This document shows positions 6,550 to 7,856 of a stretch of 7,856 nt of DNA, piece after piece. The DNA lies in contig JANQPW010000303.1 in assembly GCA_028285285.1 (NCBI GenBank), positions 1-7,856 of the forward strand, given 5' to 3'. The translations under genes and the position numbers were made by a program. Origin of the DNA: Silvanigrellales bacterium. GTDB lineage: Bacteria > Bdellovibrionota_B > Oligoflexia > Silvanigrellales > Silvanigrellaceae. The notes beneath the pieces are model-generated. The model was not told where the DNA came from. It worked only from the letters and a program-made list of their open reading frames with translations, and made no database searches. Each line of letters starts with the position of its first letter. Position 1 is the first letter of the stretch.

Positions 6550-7856
6550 AATTCAGTTTTGATGATCACATCTCACCTTCTGCCAGCACTCCTCCTTGTG
6601 GGTTCTTGCCTCCAAAAATCAAGCTCCTCAAAGGCCGGTCTCACTCAAAGTGAAAAGCGGCAGGAGTCACTTTCGCAGGTGGTTGCTCGGAAAGTGGACA
6701 GCCTTTCCGTTGGTGGTGAATGGGTGTTTGATATTCATAAGAACGAACCCGTGAAGACCAGTGATCCCAACCGACAGATTCTGGCACAATGGGCAGGCCC
6801 CCACGGCTATGGCAATGATCCTCAGGTGATATTTGAGTTTTCTGCTCCTCATCGAATCTGGAAAGCCACCTCTCTCCACAACAGCACTCTCAGCTTCACC
6901 AGAAAATTCAACAGCGCCCAGGTGGGTATCCTCTTCGTCGAGACCCTTCGAGACACTCTTCTGGCTTCTGCAAAGGCCAACCAAAAGTCCTGGTTTTTTC
7001 AGAATTTTAACGAGCTAGAGCCTCCGCTCCAAGACCCCTGCAAAAAACTCCTCCAGGCTTTAAGGACTTCTGACTCACCTTTTCCACTCATGTCGCTCTA
7101 CACAAACAGTCACTACGACTTCCATCACTTTGTGCCACGGTCCAACGCGTGGCATCGGCTTGAGTGTGCTGCACTTTCAGATCGAACACTCGAGCGCGAC
7201 GAGACCCGCCCGCAACTTCGGCTCTCAAGACCAAGCTCTTTTCAAGAAACGGGCTATCTTCACGGCTTGTTCGAAACAACAGCCATTTCCAAAGATGGGC
7301 AGGCCCACATTTCCGTGGACATCGAACCAACGTCCTTCGCCTTTCCTGTGCCGGGCAAGCTTCTGAGCCGCCCGCGACTCCTCAAGTCTGGTCTCATCGG
7401 TTTTCTAACTGAAACTGAGGGAGGAAGCTGGGAATGGATGCGTTTCGCAGTTGAAAATCAAAAAAGAAACACTGAAATCGATTCTGTGGACAAGAACAAG
7501 CTCAGGAATCTAGAGCCGGTTTACGCACCGGAATTTGAGCTCGTCAGCAAGAACAGCGCACAGTGGAGAGCTGCGGCGCTAAGCCTTTGCAATGCCACGG
7601 AAGGTTACAACTGCACCCCTCAAAAAGGCACGACCATCGACGGCTGGACATCCCATCGGCTGAATGTCAATCACGCCGATGGTCACACATTTTTTTTGGA
7701 GGATCGGGAGGAAGAGGACTTTGACATTGAGTTGATCGTGAGCCCACTGAGCCTTGACGAAATCAAGAAACACAGCTCCCTTCTTCAGTCGCTCCTGTTT
7801 CTGAACGGTGACCTCAAAGTCAAAACGTGCGGCGGCACACATCTCAACACGAGCTT
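6547..7856 (+). CDS. Putative lipoprotein of unknown function, 3' end missing
   Basis: An uninterrupted frame of 436 codons runs to the right edge without a stop. It begins 38 bases after the previous gene. The N terminus (MNSVLMITSHLLPALLLVGSC) is a short hydrophobic signal ending in L-V-G-S-C, a plausible lipobox with C21 as the lipidated residue; a serine/lysine-rich linker follows. I do not recognise the family. It is rich in polar and aromatic residues and has no internal membrane segment. Further cysteines lie at 165, 207, 348, 356 and 428; C348 and C356 (L-C-N-A-T-E-G-Y-N-C) are close enough to pair. An acidic patch E-D-R-E-E-E-D-F-D lies at 385-393. A run of eight T lies at 7690-7697. 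The base composition and codon use resemble the neighbours, arguing for a real gene. Cotranscription with the upstream gene is likely. Confidence 0.8.
   Translation, partial: MNSVLMITSHLLPALLLVGSCLQKSSSSKAGLTQSEKRQESLSQVVARKVDSLSVGGEWVFDIHKNEPVKTSDPNRQILAQWAGPHGYGNDPQVIFEFSAPHRIWKATSLHNSTLSFTRKFNSAQVGILFVETLRDTLLASAKANQKSWFFQNFNELEPPLQDPCKKLLQALRTSDSPFPLMSLYTNSHYDFHHFVPRSNAWHRLECAALSDRTLERDETRPQLRLSRPSSFQETGYLHGLFETTAISKDGQAHISVDIEPTSFAFPVPGKLLSRPRLLKSGLIGFLTETEGGSWEWMRFAVENQKRNTEIDSVDKNKLRNLEPVYAPEFELVSKNSAQWRAAALSLCNATEGYNCTPQKGTTIDGWTSHRLNVNHADGHTFFLEDREEEDFDIELIVSPLSLDEIKKHSSLLQSLLFLNGDLKVKTCGGTHLNTS

Overview
The window reads as a bacterial chromosome fragment of roughly balanced base composition. 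The order pilB-pilT-pilC is the type IV pilus order known from Myxococcus and Bdellovibrio. Together with lone PP2C-type phosphatase and LytM-type genes, this suggests a former-deltaproteobacterial lineage such as Bdellovibrionota or Myxococcota. That placement is an inference from gene order and protein style, not from a marker gene.

Layout: the left 3.2 kb is a compact minus-strand operon, read right to left: pilB (extension ATPase), pilT (retraction ATPase) and the start of pilC (platform protein, cut by the left edge). The gaps are 2 and 7 bases. A tRNA-Arg gene (anticodon TCT, encoded CCA) lies divergently at 3217-3293. From there to the right edge everything is on the plus strand: a complete PP2C-family Ser/Thr phosphatase, a membrane-anchored coiled-coil M23 (LytM) peptidase, an exported protein resembling the EreA/ChaN/TIKI-like family with altered catalytic positions, and a long putative lipoprotein that runs off the window.

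How the genes work together: PilB and PilT would bind the cytoplasmic face of the PilC platform and power pilus extension and retraction. The plus-strand genes look like an envelope-oriented group (cytoplasmic phosphatase, inner-membrane-anchored wall hydrolase, exported protein, lipoprotein). Gaps of 121, 88 and 38 bases leave open whether they form one transcript; the last pair is the most likely to be cotranscribed.

No mobile element, CRISPR array or defence cassette is visible. The least explained part is the right-hand 2.2 kb: the apparently degenerate EreA/ChaN/TIKI-like protein and its unrecognised lipoprotein neighbour. I see no clearly new multi-gene system.
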